From NCBI GenBank assembly GCA_964507405.1, contig CAZDPJ010000019.1, positions 1 through 25,873 on the forward strand: 25,873 nt of DNA, read 5' to 3'. The position numbers and the translations under genes were made by a program. This DNA comes from UMGS75 sp964507405 (lineage in GTDB: Bacteria > Bacillota_I > Bacilli_A > ML615J-28 > CAG-313). Of the stretch, positions 5,197 to 15,020 are shown piece after piece. The notes beneath the pieces are model-generated. The model had not been told where the DNA came from. It ran no database searches and was given only the letters and a program-made list of their open reading frames with translations. How positions within the stretch are numbered: the stretch's first letter is position 1; every line of letters starts with the position of its first letter.

Positions 5197-7100
5197 AAAT
5201 TATTTATAAATGGATAGATTATTTTTTCATCTTTATATTTTTTATATTGTTCTTTTGTGTCCTTGTTACCATATTTAACACAAAGTTTTATCAATTTATT
5301 AACTTCATCTATATTTTCACTTAATTTTTCTTTTACTAATTTTAAATACATCGCTCTTGATAATTCATATCTATAGAATGGACTTTTTTCAGATAAGAAT
5401 TCTTTTGCTTTTACTAAATCAAAACGACTATCTCCAAGTAAAGCAAAATATGAATATAAATAAATAACAATATTACTTGATTTATTCTTAAAACGATCAA
5501 TTGCTTCAAGGATTAGCTCTTTAGCATACTCAATATTTTTTTCAGTTCCAATGCCATTAATATAAGCATGTGCTAAATAACCATACCCACAATTACATGA
5601 TTCCAAGACATCTTTCTTAATATATTCATATGAAGCATTATACATTGTAAAGGCATCTTCATATAAATTATTTATTTCATAACATCTGCCAAGATTACTC
5701 AATGTGCATGAGTCGTCAGAAGATTTAGAATAAGCATATTTAAGAATTTCTAAAGCTTTATTACAGTCTTTTTCAAAACCATTTTCACCATATAAATATA
5801 AAACCCCAATTCTTCTTGCCGTAAAAGAATCTAGTGATAAAGGATCTAATTTTTTAAATTCTTTAAAATATTTAAAGTATTTCTTAGGATTATCAGCCAA
5901 AGATATAGCAACAGAATAATATAAAATTTTTTCAAGGTATCCAAGTTCATATGATTTAGTATATGTATTTAATATATCATTATAATCAAAGTTAAGTATT
6001 TCTTGTGTTTTAGCAAGTTGATAATATAATCTACCATTATCTGGATATTTAATTAAAAGTTTTTCACATTCATTTAAATTATCCTCATCATCATTCAAAA
6101 TATCATTAATAAAATATATTCTATTAAATACTGATATACTTTCACATATTGAGTAAGCTTTATTGTAAAGCTCTCTTACAATTTTCAAATCAGAAAGATT
6201 TTTCATTTTTAATGATAAAAAATAACCAAGACCATTGTATACTGAAAATGTTTTTGATGTTTTAACATATTCATTTAAATAACTAATTGCCTCATCATAT
6301 GCTTCAAATTGGTCATATAGATTTAATTGTTCATCTAAATATTCATCTTCTGTAAAATAATCTTTAATTGAAGCAAGTAATCTAAATGCTTCTTTTTTAT
6401 CATTTTTCTCAACAAAAATTCTAATTTTAATTAATGTAACAACATAATCATTTTCTTCATAATTTAATGCTATATCAGCATTAGATAATGCTTTATCTAG
6501 AAAATCTTGATTTTTTGTATCAATGTATTGTCTAGCATAAAGTTTTGCGTTTAAAGAATAATATTCATATGAACTACCAAATTCAGTATAAACAAAATTA
6601 AGTAATTCTTCTGCTTCCTTTATTCTTTGTAAATCAATTAAAATTTCTATTTTTAGCACATAAAGATGACAATTATCTTCACTACATAATTCAAGACAAC
6701 TATTAACATGACTTAATGCTTTTTCTTTCGATTTAATATCAAATAGTTCAATATATGATTTTGATAAAGCATAATGCAAATCATAAGCAAAATCAGGATT
6801 ATACTTTAAAGCTTCTTCCCCATATTTAATTGCTTCTAGAGGTCTAGAGTGATTAGAATATACTAAAGCTAATTGTGCTTTCGCAATTTTACTAAATTTT
6901 GTTTTTTTATTTATTAATACTTCAAAATCTTCAATTGATTGTTCCATTTTTTCTGGTAAATTAGAAAAGCCAATTACTGCTCGAGAAAACAAAGAAAAAT
7001 AATCTTTACTATTTTTATTATAAAGTTCTGTATATAATTCATATGCTTTATTATAATTTTGTTCAGATATTGCTCGAGCTAACTCTTCAGCTTTATTCAT
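5193..7100 (-). CDS. Tetratricopeptide-repeat protein
   Basis: The 635-aa product is almost entirely helical TPR-like repeats from residue 1 (for example AIKYGEEALKYNPDFAYDLHYALSK around 95-119), ending in a Sel1-like unit with INGIGTEKNIEYAKELI near 515-540. There is no signal peptide or membrane segment, so it is probably a cytosolic scaffold. AAAGGAG lies 10 bases before ATG 7100, and the start overlaps the last codons of smpB by 8 bases, so it is probably translated with the rnr-smpB message. Partner proteins are unknown. The last four bases overlap the convergent small gene. Confidence 0.8.
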   Translation of the reverse strand: MNKAEELARAISEQNYNKAYELYTELYNKNSKDYFSLFSRAVIGFSNLPEKMEQSIEDFEVLINKKTKFSKIAKAQLALVYSNHSRPLEAIKYGEEALKYNPDFAYDLHYALSKSYIELFDIKSKEKALSHVNSCLELCSEDNCHLYVLKIEILIDLQRIKEAEELLNFVYTEFGSSYEYYSLNAKLYARQYIDTKNQDFLDKALSNADIALNYEENDYVVTLIKIRIFVEKNDKKEAFRLLASIKDYFTEDEYLDEQLNLYDQFEAYDEAISYLNEYVKTSKTFSVYNGLGYFLSLKMKNLSDLKIVRELYNKAYSICESISVFNRIYFINDILNDDEDNLNECEKLLIKYPDNGRLYYQLAKTQEILNFDYNDILNTYTKSYELGYLEKILYYSVAISLADNPKKYFKYFKEFKKLDPLSLDSFTARRIGVLYLYGENGFEKDCNKALEILKYAYSKSSDDSCTLSNLGRCYEINNLYEDAFTMYNASYEYIKKDVLESCNCGYGYLAHAYINGIGTEKNIEYAKELILEAIDRFKNKSSNIVIYLYSYFALLGDSRFDLVKAKEFLSEKSPFYRYELSRAMYLKLVKEKLSENIDEVNKLIKLCVKYGNKDTKEQYKKYKDEKIIYPFINNF

Positions 7101-7557
7101 TATATCGATTCTCCTTTGTTGTTTTTTTGATATACTCTAAGTCACTATTTTTCTTCATATCTTCTCTTTTATCATAGAGTTTTTTACCACGTGCAATAGC
7201 AATATCAATCTTCGCAATGCCATTTCGTAAAGCAATTCGAAGTGGAATAATTGTAAATCCATCTTTCATTACTTGATTATTTAATTTTAATATTTCTTTT
7301 TTATGGAGTAGTAATTTTCTTTTTCTTTTTTCTTCGTGATTAAAGATATTACCGAATGTATATGGTGAAATACTCATACCAACAATAAATAATTCATTAT
7401 TCTTTATTTCACAATAAGCGTCTTTGATATTAACTTTACCAAGTCTAATTGATTTAATTTCTGTACCCGTTAAGACAAGTCCTGCTTCTAATTCATCTTC
7501 TATAAAATAATCATGATAGGCTTTTTTATTTTGACAAATAAGTTTTTCATTATTCAT
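7093..7557 (-). CDS. smpB: SsrA-binding protein SmpB
   Basis: SmpB binds tmRNA and brings it to ribosomes stalled on mRNAs lacking a stop codon. The 154-aa length is standard. Visible motifs are KKAYHDYFIEDELEAGLVL at the start, GTEIKSIRLGKVNIKDAY, HEEKRKRKLLLHKKEI in the middle, and the basic C-terminal tail with AIARGKKLYDKREDMKK. The gene overlaps the 3' end of rnr by 8 bases, and RNase R is the known partner that degrades the non-stop mRNA, so the pairing fits. Confidence 0.97.
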   Translation of the reverse strand: MNNEKLICQNKKAYHDYFIEDELEAGLVLTGTEIKSIRLGKVNIKDAYCEIKNNELFIVGMSISPYTFGNIFNHEEKRKRKLLLHKKEILKLNNQVMKDGFTIIPLRIALRNGIAKIDIAIARGKKLYDKREDMKKNSDLEYIKKTTKENRYNE

Positions 7558-9673
7558 TTTCTAATTTCCTCATCAATCTAAAAGTAATTTGTTTTTTCTC
7601 ACTATCAACATCAATTAATCTAACTCTAACAATATCACCAAGCTTAAACTGATGGTAATTACCTTCAATTAGACCTTTTACCTCATCTACTTCATAATAA
7701 TCTCTAGGTAAATTCTCAAATCTAACAAGTCCTTCAACTGTGTTATCTAAAGTAACGTAAATTCCCCAGTTAACTACTGATGATATCATTCCGGTAAAAG
7801 TATTTCCAATAAATGATTCCATATATTGGCATTTCTTCATATCCACACAACTTCTTTCAAGCGCTTCTGCTCGGTTTTCAGATGCACTAGATGAAAGACC
7901 AGTATCATGTACTTTTTTTGTGAAATATTCAACTGAATTTTCATTTACTTCTTTTTTATTAAATAAAAATTCTTTCATCAAACGATGAACAAGAAGGTCT
8001 GGATATCTTCTAATAGGTGATGTAAAATGAGTATAACATTTACTTGCAAGTCCATAGTGTCCAATATTAATTTCTTGATATTTTGCTTTAGACATTGTTC
8101 TTAAAAGTGTATTACTAATTACACTTTTAGTTGTATTTTCTAAACTTGAAGATTCACTATTAGTATCTAACAATAATTGTTGAAGTGCTTTTGGTAAACT
8201 ATTTTTATTCTTATATGAAAATTCTTGTTTTAAAGTTCTCAATCTATTTAAAAATAAATTAAGTCTTGCATCATCTGGTTCATCATGAACACGATAAATA
8301 AATGGAACATCTAACCATGTCATTTTTTCAGCAACACTTTCATTTGCAATAAGCATAAATTCTTCTATAAGTTTTTCAGCAATTTTTCTTTCTCTTAATA
8401 AAATATCAATAACTTTACCATTTTTATCAAGTACAAGTTTAGCTTCAGATGTTTCGAAATCAAAAGAGCCTCTTTTCATTCTTTTATCATATAATATTTT
8501 AGATAAATTTTTCATATTAATTAACATTTCATAAATATCTTGATATTTATTAATAAGGTTAGAATCATTATCCTCTAATATTTTATTAACACCACTATAA
8601 GTCATACGGTGACAACTTCTTATAATACCTTCATAGTGATCAGTATTTATAATTTTACCAGTATTATCTATTTCCATTTCAGCAACCATTACAAGTCTAA
8701 TTTCATTTTCATTTAAAGAACAAATACCATTGGATAATTCTAATGGTAACATCGGAATAACTCTATCCGGTAAATAAATACTTGTTGCTCTTTCATATGC
8801 TTCAATATCTAAAAAACTATTTTCTTTAACATATTCACTAACATCAGCAATACATACCTTTAATAAATAATTACCATTATCAAGTATTTTAACATTAACC
8901 GCATCATCAAAGTCTCTTGCATCATCACCATCGATTGTAATGATGCATTCATTAATGAGATTAACTCTTGATGAATATAAATTAACATCAACACTTAGTG
9001 GAAGTGATTTAGCTTCTTGTAATGTTTCTTTATTAAACTCATACTTAACTCCACTTGCAATAACACAAGTAGTAATATCCATTCCAACATTAAAACTACT
9101 ACCATAGTCTTCAACAACTGAGCCTTCTACTTGATTAAAACTATAATACTTGGTTATTTTAATCTTAACGGTATTTCCTACTTTGGATTTACCTATATCT
9201 TTAATACTAGCCCATATAGAGTTTTTAAAACTTATGGCTTTAACAAAATAACGACCTTTTCTTTTAATTAAAGTACCAACTAAAAAAGTTGTATTACGAT
9301 TAATAATTCTTGTAATTTCGCCTTCATAATTTTGTTTTTTTGATTTATGAAATTTTACGATTACCTCATCACCAGATAAAGCTGTAAATAACTTATCTTT
9401 TTCAATATGAATACTAAAATCGTCACAATCAACAAAACCAAATCCTGCTTCTTTAATATTGATAACGCCTTTCGCAAGTGAAAAATATGAAAGTAAAGCA
9501 AAAGCATTTTGTTTATTATGCGTTATAATAAATTCATTTTCTAATTCTTCTAATGCATCACCTAATTCATCTTGTTCTATAGGTGTCGTTATATTTAATA
9601 ATTTATACATTTCTTCTACTGTAAGTAGCATATGTTTAGGTGTTTTTAATAATTCTATTACTTTTTCTTTCAT
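7550..9673 (-). CDS. rnr: Ribonuclease R, 3'-to-5' exoribonuclease
   Basis: The 707-aa protein has the RNase II/R order: N-terminal winged-helix region (1-60), cold-shock domains (about 65-200), the RNB catalytic domain with DGDDARDFDDAV (248-259, the metal-binding aspartates), and a C-terminal S1 domain (about 620-705, FTGMISSVVNWGIYVTL). It degrades structured RNA and assists trans-translation with SmpB. ATG 9673 follows the strong SD GGGAGGTG. A terminator sits just upstream and leaves no room for a separate promoter, so expression probably depends on read-through from secG. Confidence 0.97.
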   Translation of the reverse strand: MKEKVIELLKTPKHMLLTVEEMYKLLNITTPIEQDELGDALEELENEFIITHNKQNAFALLSYFSLAKGVINIKEAGFGFVDCDDFSIHIEKDKLFTALSGDEVIVKFHKSKKQNYEGEITRIINRNTTFLVGTLIKRKGRYFVKAISFKNSIWASIKDIGKSKVGNTVKIKITKYYSFNQVEGSVVEDYGSSFNVGMDITTCVIASGVKYEFNKETLQEAKSLPLSVDVNLYSSRVNLINECIITIDGDDARDFDDAVNVKILDNGNYLLKVCIADVSEYVKENSFLDIEAYERATSIYLPDRVIPMLPLELSNGICSLNENEIRLVMVAEMEIDNTGKIINTDHYEGIIRSCHRMTYSGVNKILEDNDSNLINKYQDIYEMLINMKNLSKILYDKRMKRGSFDFETSEAKLVLDKNGKVIDILLRERKIAEKLIEEFMLIANESVAEKMTWLDVPFIYRVHDEPDDARLNLFLNRLRTLKQEFSYKNKNSLPKALQQLLLDTNSESSSLENTTKSVISNTLLRTMSKAKYQEINIGHYGLASKCYTHFTSPIRRYPDLLVHRLMKEFLFNKKEVNENSVEYFTKKVHDTGLSSSASENRAEALERSCVDMKKCQYMESFIGNTFTGMISSVVNWGIYVTLDNTVEGLVRFENLPRDYYEVDEVKGLIEGNYHQFKLGDIVRVRLIDVDSEKKQITFRLMRKLENE

Positions 9674-9698
9674 TTTTTCACCTCCCTTTTAGAATATG

Positions 9699-9719
9699 AA
9701 AAAAGGGCATTAAAGCCCT
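9699..9719 (-). terminator. Terminator between secG and rnr
   Basis: AGGGC (9719-9715) pairs with GCCCT (9708-9704) around a 6-nt loop, followed by six T on the minus strand. It begins 7 bases after the secG stop and ends about 10 bases before the rnr SD. Confidence 0.85.
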
Positions 9720-9726
9720 AAATTTT

Positions 9727-9966
9727 TTATACTCTTGGTAATACAGCCGCAAGAATTGTTAATGCGAAAAAGACAATTGATAATACTGTTGTAGTTGTAT
9801 TAATGGCTTTTTCTAAACCTCTTTGTTTTTGATTTGCGAAAAGATCTGACTTTTCACCAGTAAATGCACTCATACCATCTTCTTTTGAAGATTGTAAAAC
9901 TACAATTAAAATCATAACAATTGAAACGACTAATAATATATAATCATACCAACTTAAAGCACTCAT
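9727..9966 (-). CDS. secG: Preprotein translocase subunit SecG
   Basis: The 79-aa protein has two membrane helices (about 8-24 and 58-77) joined by a cytosolic loop with the SecG signature VLQSSKEDGMSAFTG and a basic QKQRGLEKA stretch. It is part of the SecYEG channel. SD AGGAGG lies 6 bases before ATG 9966. The order secG-rnr-smpB is typical of Bacillota. Confidence 0.95.
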   Translation of the reverse strand: MSALSWYDYILLVVSIVMILIVVLQSSKEDGMSAFTGEKSDLFANQKQRGLEKAINTTTTVLSIVFFALTILAAVLPRV

Positions 9967-10007
9967 AATAGGCCTCCTAATTATTAATTTACTACTATAA
10001 CAAGAGT

Positions 10008-10036
10008 ATTATATCATAAATACATTTTTTTTGCAA
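10008..10036 (-). promoter_or_regulatory. Promoter of secG (and rnr-smpB)
   Basis: TTGCAA (10036-10031), a 17-base spacer and TATAAT (10013-10008) on the minus strand, 42 bases upstream of the secG start. Confidence 0.8.
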
Positions 10037-10053
10037 ATATTTTACAATATATA

Positions 10054-12381
10054 CTACTTCAATACAATATCAATTATTTCCTCAACTGTCTTAACAGGAA
10101 TAATTTCTAAACTATTTCTAACACTTTCTGGAATCTCATCAATATCTTTTAAATTATCAAAAGGAATTAAAATTTTCTTTAACCCACTTCGATGAGCAGC
10201 AATTGATTTTTCTCTAAGTCCCCCAATTGGAAGAACTTGGCCTCTTAAAGTAACCTCACCTGTCATTCCAATTTCATGATGAACAGCCCTATTTGTAAAT
10301 GTTGAAATAAGCGCAGTTGTAATTGTTACACCAGCTGATGGTCCATCTTTAGGAATGGCTCCTTCAGGAACATGAATATGAACATCATTTTCTTTAATAT
10401 CTTTAATATTAATATTAAATTTCTCACAATTACTTTTTACATAACTAAATGCAGCTTGTGCTGATTCTTTCATGACATCACCTAATTGACCGGTTAAAAG
10501 TAATTTGCCTTCACCCTTATAATGAGTAGCCTCAATTGATAAAGTATCACCACCAAATTGGGTATATGCAAGACCAGTAACAATTCCTACTAAATCATTT
10601 TCTTCAGTTTTATTATTAGTAAATTTAGGTTTACCTAAATATTCTTCTAAATTTAAAGCTGTTATTTCAACTTTTTCAAAACCATTCATTAAGATATTTT
10701 TTATTGCTTTCCTAATTACAGTACCAAGTAATCTTTCAAGTTCACGCACACCTGCTTCTCTTGTATAATTTTGAATTATTGTATAGATGGCTTGATCTGA
10801 TATTGTAAACTGACTTAATGAAAGTCCGTTTGCTGAAAGTTGCTTATTTAATAAATGATGTCTAGCAATTTCATACTTTTCATATTCAGTATAACTAGAT
10901 ACTTCAACAATTTCAATACGATCACGTAAAGGTTCAGGAATATTACCTAAATAATTGGCAGTTGCAATAAAGAAGACATGAGATAAATCAAATGGTTCTT
11001 CTAAATAGTTGTCACTAAAGAATTGATTTTGTTCAGCATCAAGTACTTCAAGCATTGCACTTGTTGGATCACCTTTATAATCACTACTCATCTTATCAAT
11101 TTCATCAAGTAAGAAGACTGGATTATTTGTTCCAGCTCTTTTTAAGTTTTGAAGAATTCTACCAGGTAAGGCACCTAAATAAGTACGACGATGTCCTCTT
11201 ATTTCTGATTCATCCTTAACGCCGCCTAAAGATAGTTTAACAAATTTCTTATTTAATGCTCTAGCTATTGACTTAGCAAGAGATGTTTTACCAACTCCAG
11301 GAGGACCAACTAAACATAGAATTGCTTGAGGATTCTTTTGAGTCATAACTTTAACCGCAAGATATTCTAAGATTCGGTCTTTTACTTTATCTAATCCATA
11401 ATGATCTTCATCAAGAATTTCTTTTGCCTTTAAAATATCATTGCAATCAACAGATTGATTATTCCAAGGTAAATTAATTAAGAAATCAAGATATGTACGG
11501 ATAATTCCAGATTCAGGTGAAGTAGATGGAGTAGACATATAACGATTTAATTCGCTATATGCTTTTTCTTCAACCGTCTTTGGCATTTTAGCTTGTTTAA
11601 TTTTTTCACGTAAGGCATCTATATCTGATTCTTTTTTTGCTTTATCTCCAAGTTCATCTTGAATAGCTTTCATTTTTTCTCTTAAATAATATTCTTTTTG
11701 AGATTCATTAATATTCTTTTTAACTTCTTCATCAATTTTAATTTCAAGTTGAGAAAAATACTTTTGTTTTTGTAAATCCTCTAAAATCATAGTTAAGCGT
11801 TTTGTTGTATCTAATTCAAACAAATACTTTAAATGAATTCTAATATCACCTAATAAATTAAAAGCAATTATATCTGAAAATTCTACACTTGTCATACCTT
11901 TTTTAAGACAATTTAAAATTACATCTCTATTATCTAAAACAGGCATCATTTTATTATTAGAAATAATTTCTTTTTTAATTAACTCAAGCGTAGCAATTTC
12001 TTTATCAATATCACTACTTATTGATGGTAAAGTTGTAAATTTTACAAGTAAATGGGGATTTGTTAATGCAAATTCTTCCACATCACATCTAATGACTGTT
12101 TGCAATTTAACTCTTCTAGACCCGCTAGGATTGGTCATATTTAAAACAACTTTCGCTACTACTCCCCTTCGATAATAACTATCAATTGTTTCATTTTGAG
12201 TATCATTTTTTGAAGGTAACATAACAACTACATAATTTCGATATTGTTCAGCACTTTTTAATGCTTTGACATCTTCTGGACGATTAATTTCAACTCTTAA
12301 TTCATTACCAGGAAGAGGAACAATTTCATTTACAATTATTGCTGGTAATTGTTCAGTTACTTTTTCATTTAACTCAAACAT
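10054..12381 (-). CDS. lon: ATP-dependent protease Lon
   Basis: The 775-aa protein has the bacterial Lon (LonA) order: N-terminal substrate domain (about 10-200), a coiled-coil stretch with YYLREKMKAIQDELG (about 231-245), AAA+ module with Walker A GPPGVGKT (359-366) and Walker B VFLLDEID (422-429), and the protease domain with Ser682 in PKDGPSAG and Lys725 in GGLREKS as the catalytic dyad. It degrades misfolded and regulatory proteins in the cytosol. SD GGAG lies before ATG 12381, 12 bases after the clpX stop, so the two are almost certainly co-transcribed. Confidence 0.98.
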   Translation of the reverse strand: MFELNEKVTEQLPAIIVNEIVPLPGNELRVEINRPEDVKALKSAEQYRNYVVVMLPSKNDTQNETIDSYYRRGVVAKVVLNMTNPSGSRRVKLQTVIRCDVEEFALTNPHLLVKFTTLPSISSDIDKEIATLELIKKEIISNNKMMPVLDNRDVILNCLKKGMTSVEFSDIIAFNLLGDIRIHLKYLFELDTTKRLTMILEDLQKQKYFSQLEIKIDEEVKKNINESQKEYYLREKMKAIQDELGDKAKKESDIDALREKIKQAKMPKTVEEKAYSELNRYMSTPSTSPESGIIRTYLDFLINLPWNNQSVDCNDILKAKEILDEDHYGLDKVKDRILEYLAVKVMTQKNPQAILCLVGPPGVGKTSLAKSIARALNKKFVKLSLGGVKDESEIRGHRRTYLGALPGRILQNLKRAGTNNPVFLLDEIDKMSSDYKGDPTSAMLEVLDAEQNQFFSDNYLEEPFDLSHVFFIATANYLGNIPEPLRDRIEIVEVSSYTEYEKYEIARHHLLNKQLSANGLSLSQFTISDQAIYTIIQNYTREAGVRELERLLGTVIRKAIKNILMNGFEKVEITALNLEEYLGKPKFTNNKTEENDLVGIVTGLAYTQFGGDTLSIEATHYKGEGKLLLTGQLGDVMKESAQAAFSYVKSNCEKFNINIKDIKENDVHIHVPEGAIPKDGPSAGVTITTALISTFTNRAVHHEIGMTGEVTLRGQVLPIGGLREKSIAAHRSGLKKILIPFDNLKDIDEIPESVRNSLEIIPVKTVEEIIDIVLK

Positions 12382-12393
12382 ATTATCTCCTTT

Positions 12394-13572
12394 CTAAGCA
12401 CTAGGAATTACTTCCTCACTTTTTTCATTATATTTAATTTCATTTTCGTAAATTTCAATTGACTTAATTTGTTCATCATATGGAAGTTTAAACATAACAT
12501 CAAGCATTCTCTCTTCTAAGATTTTCCTTAGAGCTCTCGCTCCAGTTCCTTCTTCCATTGCTTTTCTTGCAATTAATTTTATTGCTTTTTTATTGAACTT
12601 AAGATTAATGTTATCACTAGAAAATAGTTTTTGATATTCCTTAATAATAGCATTTTTAGGTTTAACTAAAATATTTTCTAAATCATCTAAAGTTAAATGA
12701 TTTAATCTTGCAATAATTGGTAAGCGTCCTAAAATTTCAGGAATAATACCAAACTTTTGTAATTTTTTAGTATCAATTAACTTAGTATCCATATTCTTAT
12801 TTTCAAATCCTAATGGTTTCGTTTTTACCTCATCAATACCTTCAAAACTTCCAGCACAAATAAATAAGACTTTGGATGTATCAAATTTAATGTACTCTTG
12901 ATATGGATGTTTACGTCCTCCTTGAGGTGGAATATTAATTATATTTCCTTCAATTATTTTTAATAGAGAATTTTGAACTCCTTCACCGGAGACATCTCTT
13001 GTAATTGATACATTTTCACTTTTTCTTGCAAGTTTATCAAATTCGTCAATAAACACTATTCCCTTTTCAGCAAGTTCAATGTCATAATCAGCATTTTGTA
13101 ATAACTTTAATAAAATATTTTCAACATCTTCTCCAACATATCCTGCCTGAGTATAAACAGTCGCATCACAAATCGCAAGTGGTAAATTAAGGATTGATGC
13201 CATTGTTTTTGCTAACATGGTTTTACCAACTCCAGTAGGTCCAATCATTAAAATATTAGGCTTTTCTAAATCTTTAAGTTCAGGATGAGTAATACGTTTA
13301 TAATGTTGATATAAAGCAACTGATAAAATTTTTTTAGCTTGATGCTGACTAATCACGCATTCATCTAATTTATCATATATTAATTTAGGACTAATCAACT
13401 TGTCTTTTAAATCTTTAATAAATTCCGTATTAAATAATTCCTTTTGTTCAATAGATAAAATTTGGTGGTATATATTAATACAATCTTGACATATCCATGC
13501 CTTTTTACCTTCAACCCCTAGGTTATTAGTGTTTATTTCTTTCTCACAAAATGAACAATATTCTTTTTCCAT
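12394..13572 (-). CDS. clpX: ATP-dependent Clp protease ATP-binding subunit ClpX
   Basis: Numbered from ATG 13572 (392 aa): zinc-binding domain with C6, C9, C28 and C31; Walker A GPTGVGKT (111-118); Walker B IVFIDEFD (172-179); an LGF tripeptide (254-256) where the ClpP-docking IGF loop is expected; sensor arginine in GRLP (282-285). It unfolds substrates for ClpP; clpP is not in this window. GTG 13581 is in frame but touches the SD, so ATG 13572 (10 bases from GGAG) is preferred. It is slightly shorter than the usual 410-430 aa. The SD lies in a 9-bp hairpin. Flanked by tig and lon, the common order. Confidence 0.97.
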   Translation of the reverse strand: MEKEYCSFCEKEINTNNLGVEGKKAWICQDCINIYHQILSIEQKELFNTEFIKDLKDKLISPKLIYDKLDECVISQHQAKKILSVALYQHYKRITHPELKDLEKPNILMIGPTGVGKTMLAKTMASILNLPLAICDATVYTQAGYVGEDVENILLKLLQNADYDIELAEKGIVFIDEFDKLARKSENVSITRDVSGEGVQNSLLKIIEGNIINIPPQGGRKHPYQEYIKFDTSKVLFICAGSFEGIDEVKTKPLGFENKNMDTKLIDTKKLQKFGIIPEILGRLPIIARLNHLTLDDLENILVKPKNAIIKEYQKLFSSDNINLKFNKKAIKLIARKAMEEGTGARALRKILEERMLDVMFKLPYDEQIKSIEIYENEIKYNEKSEEVIPSA

Positions 13573-13580
13573 AATAATCA

Positions 13581-13603
13581 CGCTCCATATTTATTATGGA
13601 GCG
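13581..13603 (-). promoter_or_regulatory. Hairpin covering the clpX Shine-Dalgarno site
   Basis: CGCTCCATA (13603-13595) and TATGGAGCG (13589-13581) form a perfect 9-bp stem with a 5-nt loop. The GGAG SD of clpX (13585-13582) is inside the 3' arm. No T-run follows, so it is not a terminator. It could limit clpX translation relative to tig, perhaps opening at higher temperature. Confidence 0.65.
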
Positions 13604-13627
13604 AAATTAGAAATTTAATCAAAATAA

Positions 13628-14947
13628 TTATTCAATTACAGCACTATCTTTAATTAGGTTGATAGCTTTTGACATTTTTAGATGATGTTCAACTTGTTCA
13701 GAACTATATTTTTTCTTAACATCAGCTAATCTCTTAGCTTGTTCTTTTTCATCTAAGCCCTCTAAAGAACCACATAATTTAGTGTATTCAGCCTCAACTT
13801 CTTCAGATGTTACTTCAAAATTTTCAGCTTTAACAATTTCTTCAATAATAACTTCTTCAATTATTTGACGTTTAATATATGATTCGCCAGCTGTTTTATA
13901 AGCTTCTAAATTAGCATATCCACTATATTGTAATAATACTTCTACAGGTACTTTATATTGTTTAGCTTGTTGTTCCATTCTTTCAACTTGTTTATTTAAT
14001 TCTTCTTCGACAACAGTTTGAGGAACTACAATCTTAGACCCTTTTTCGATTTTTTTCATTAAAGTATCCATGATATAGTTTTCATTTTCTTGTTCTTTTT
14101 GAGATTGTAATAGCTTTTTAACATGTTCAATATATTCTTTAACTGTTGAAACACCTTCAATATTTAAATCTACTACAACATCGTCAGTTAATTCAGCTTC
14201 TTCACGACCTTTAACTTCATGAACTTTTACTTTAAATGTAGCTGCTTTTGATGCTAAAGATTCATGATAATTTTCAGGAAATACAACATTAACATCTAAT
14301 TCATCACCAGTTTTTACGCCAACTAATTGGTCTTCAAAACCAGGAACAAATGCATGAGAGCCAAGTTCTAATGGGTAGTTTTCACCTTTACCGCCTTCAA
14401 ATGCAACACCATCAACAAATCCTTCAAAATCAATAACAACAGTATCACCATTTTCAGCAGGTTGATCTTTTACAACGATTTCAGCTTTACTCTTTAATTG
14501 TTCAGCAATATATTCATCAACCATTTTCTTAGTTACTCTTGTTGATTTTGCTTTAACAGTTAAGCCTTTATATTGACCAAGTTCAGGTGTAGGCCAAATT
14601 TCAACTTCAGCAGTATAATCAAAGCCACTTCCTTTTTTTATTGTTGTAACATCTAAATCAATTTTAGGATCAGCTACTGGAACAACATTTGCTTCTTGTA
14701 ATGCTGGATAGTATGTCATTTGTAAAGCAAATTCAATACCATCTTGATATAAACTTTCCCAACCATAACGATTGATAAAAATGTTTTTAGGAGCTTTACC
14801 TTGTCTAAAACCATCAATTTTTACTTCTTTAATTACTTTGTTAAAAGCCAAATCTAAGGCTTTATCAAACTCTTCGCTACTAACACTAATAGTTAATTTA
14901 ACTTTGCTATTTGAAATATTTTCTACTTTTACTTTTGATTCACTCAT
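13628..14947 (-). CDS. tig: Trigger factor, ribosome-bound chaperone
   Basis: The 439-aa protein has the ribosome-binding N-terminal domain with the signature GFRQGKAP (46-53), an FKBP-like peptidyl-prolyl isomerase domain (about 155-245, with TVVIDFEGFVDGVAFEGGK) and the helical C-terminal arm domain. It shields nascent chains at the ribosome exit. SD GGAGG lies 10 bases before ATG 14947 and an extended -10 promoter lies upstream. clpX follows 46 bases after its stop. Confidence 0.97.
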   Translation of the reverse strand: MSESKVKVENISNSKVKLTISVSSEEFDKALDLAFNKVIKEVKIDGFRQGKAPKNIFINRYGWESLYQDGIEFALQMTYYPALQEANVVPVADPKIDLDVTTIKKGSGFDYTAEVEIWPTPELGQYKGLTVKAKSTRVTKKMVDEYIAEQLKSKAEIVVKDQPAENGDTVVIDFEGFVDGVAFEGGKGENYPLELGSHAFVPGFEDQLVGVKTGDELDVNVVFPENYHESLASKAATFKVKVHEVKGREEAELTDDVVVDLNIEGVSTVKEYIEHVKKLLQSQKEQENENYIMDTLMKKIEKGSKIVVPQTVVEEELNKQVERMEQQAKQYKVPVEVLLQYSGYANLEAYKTAGESYIKRQIIEEVIIEEIVKAENFEVTSEEVEAEYTKLCGSLEGLDEKEQAKRLADVKKKYSSEQVEHHLKMSKAINLIKDSAVIE

Positions 14948-14979
14948 ACGAATAAATCCTCCTTTTCTTAACCTTACAT

Positions 14980-14988
14980 ATTATATCA
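14980..14988 (-). promoter_or_regulatory. Extended -10 promoter of tig
   Basis: TGATATAAT (14988-14980) on the minus strand, an extended -10 box, 33 bases upstream of the start codon. The -35 region is poor, which is usual with extended -10 promoters. Confidence 0.65.
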
Positions 14989-15020
14989 AATTATTTGAAT
15001 ATTTTCTTTTATTTTGCTTT

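Noticed and set aside
9459..9692. Plus-strand open frame over the rnr start and SD region
   Set aside because: Antisense to rnr; serine-rich shadow without SD.
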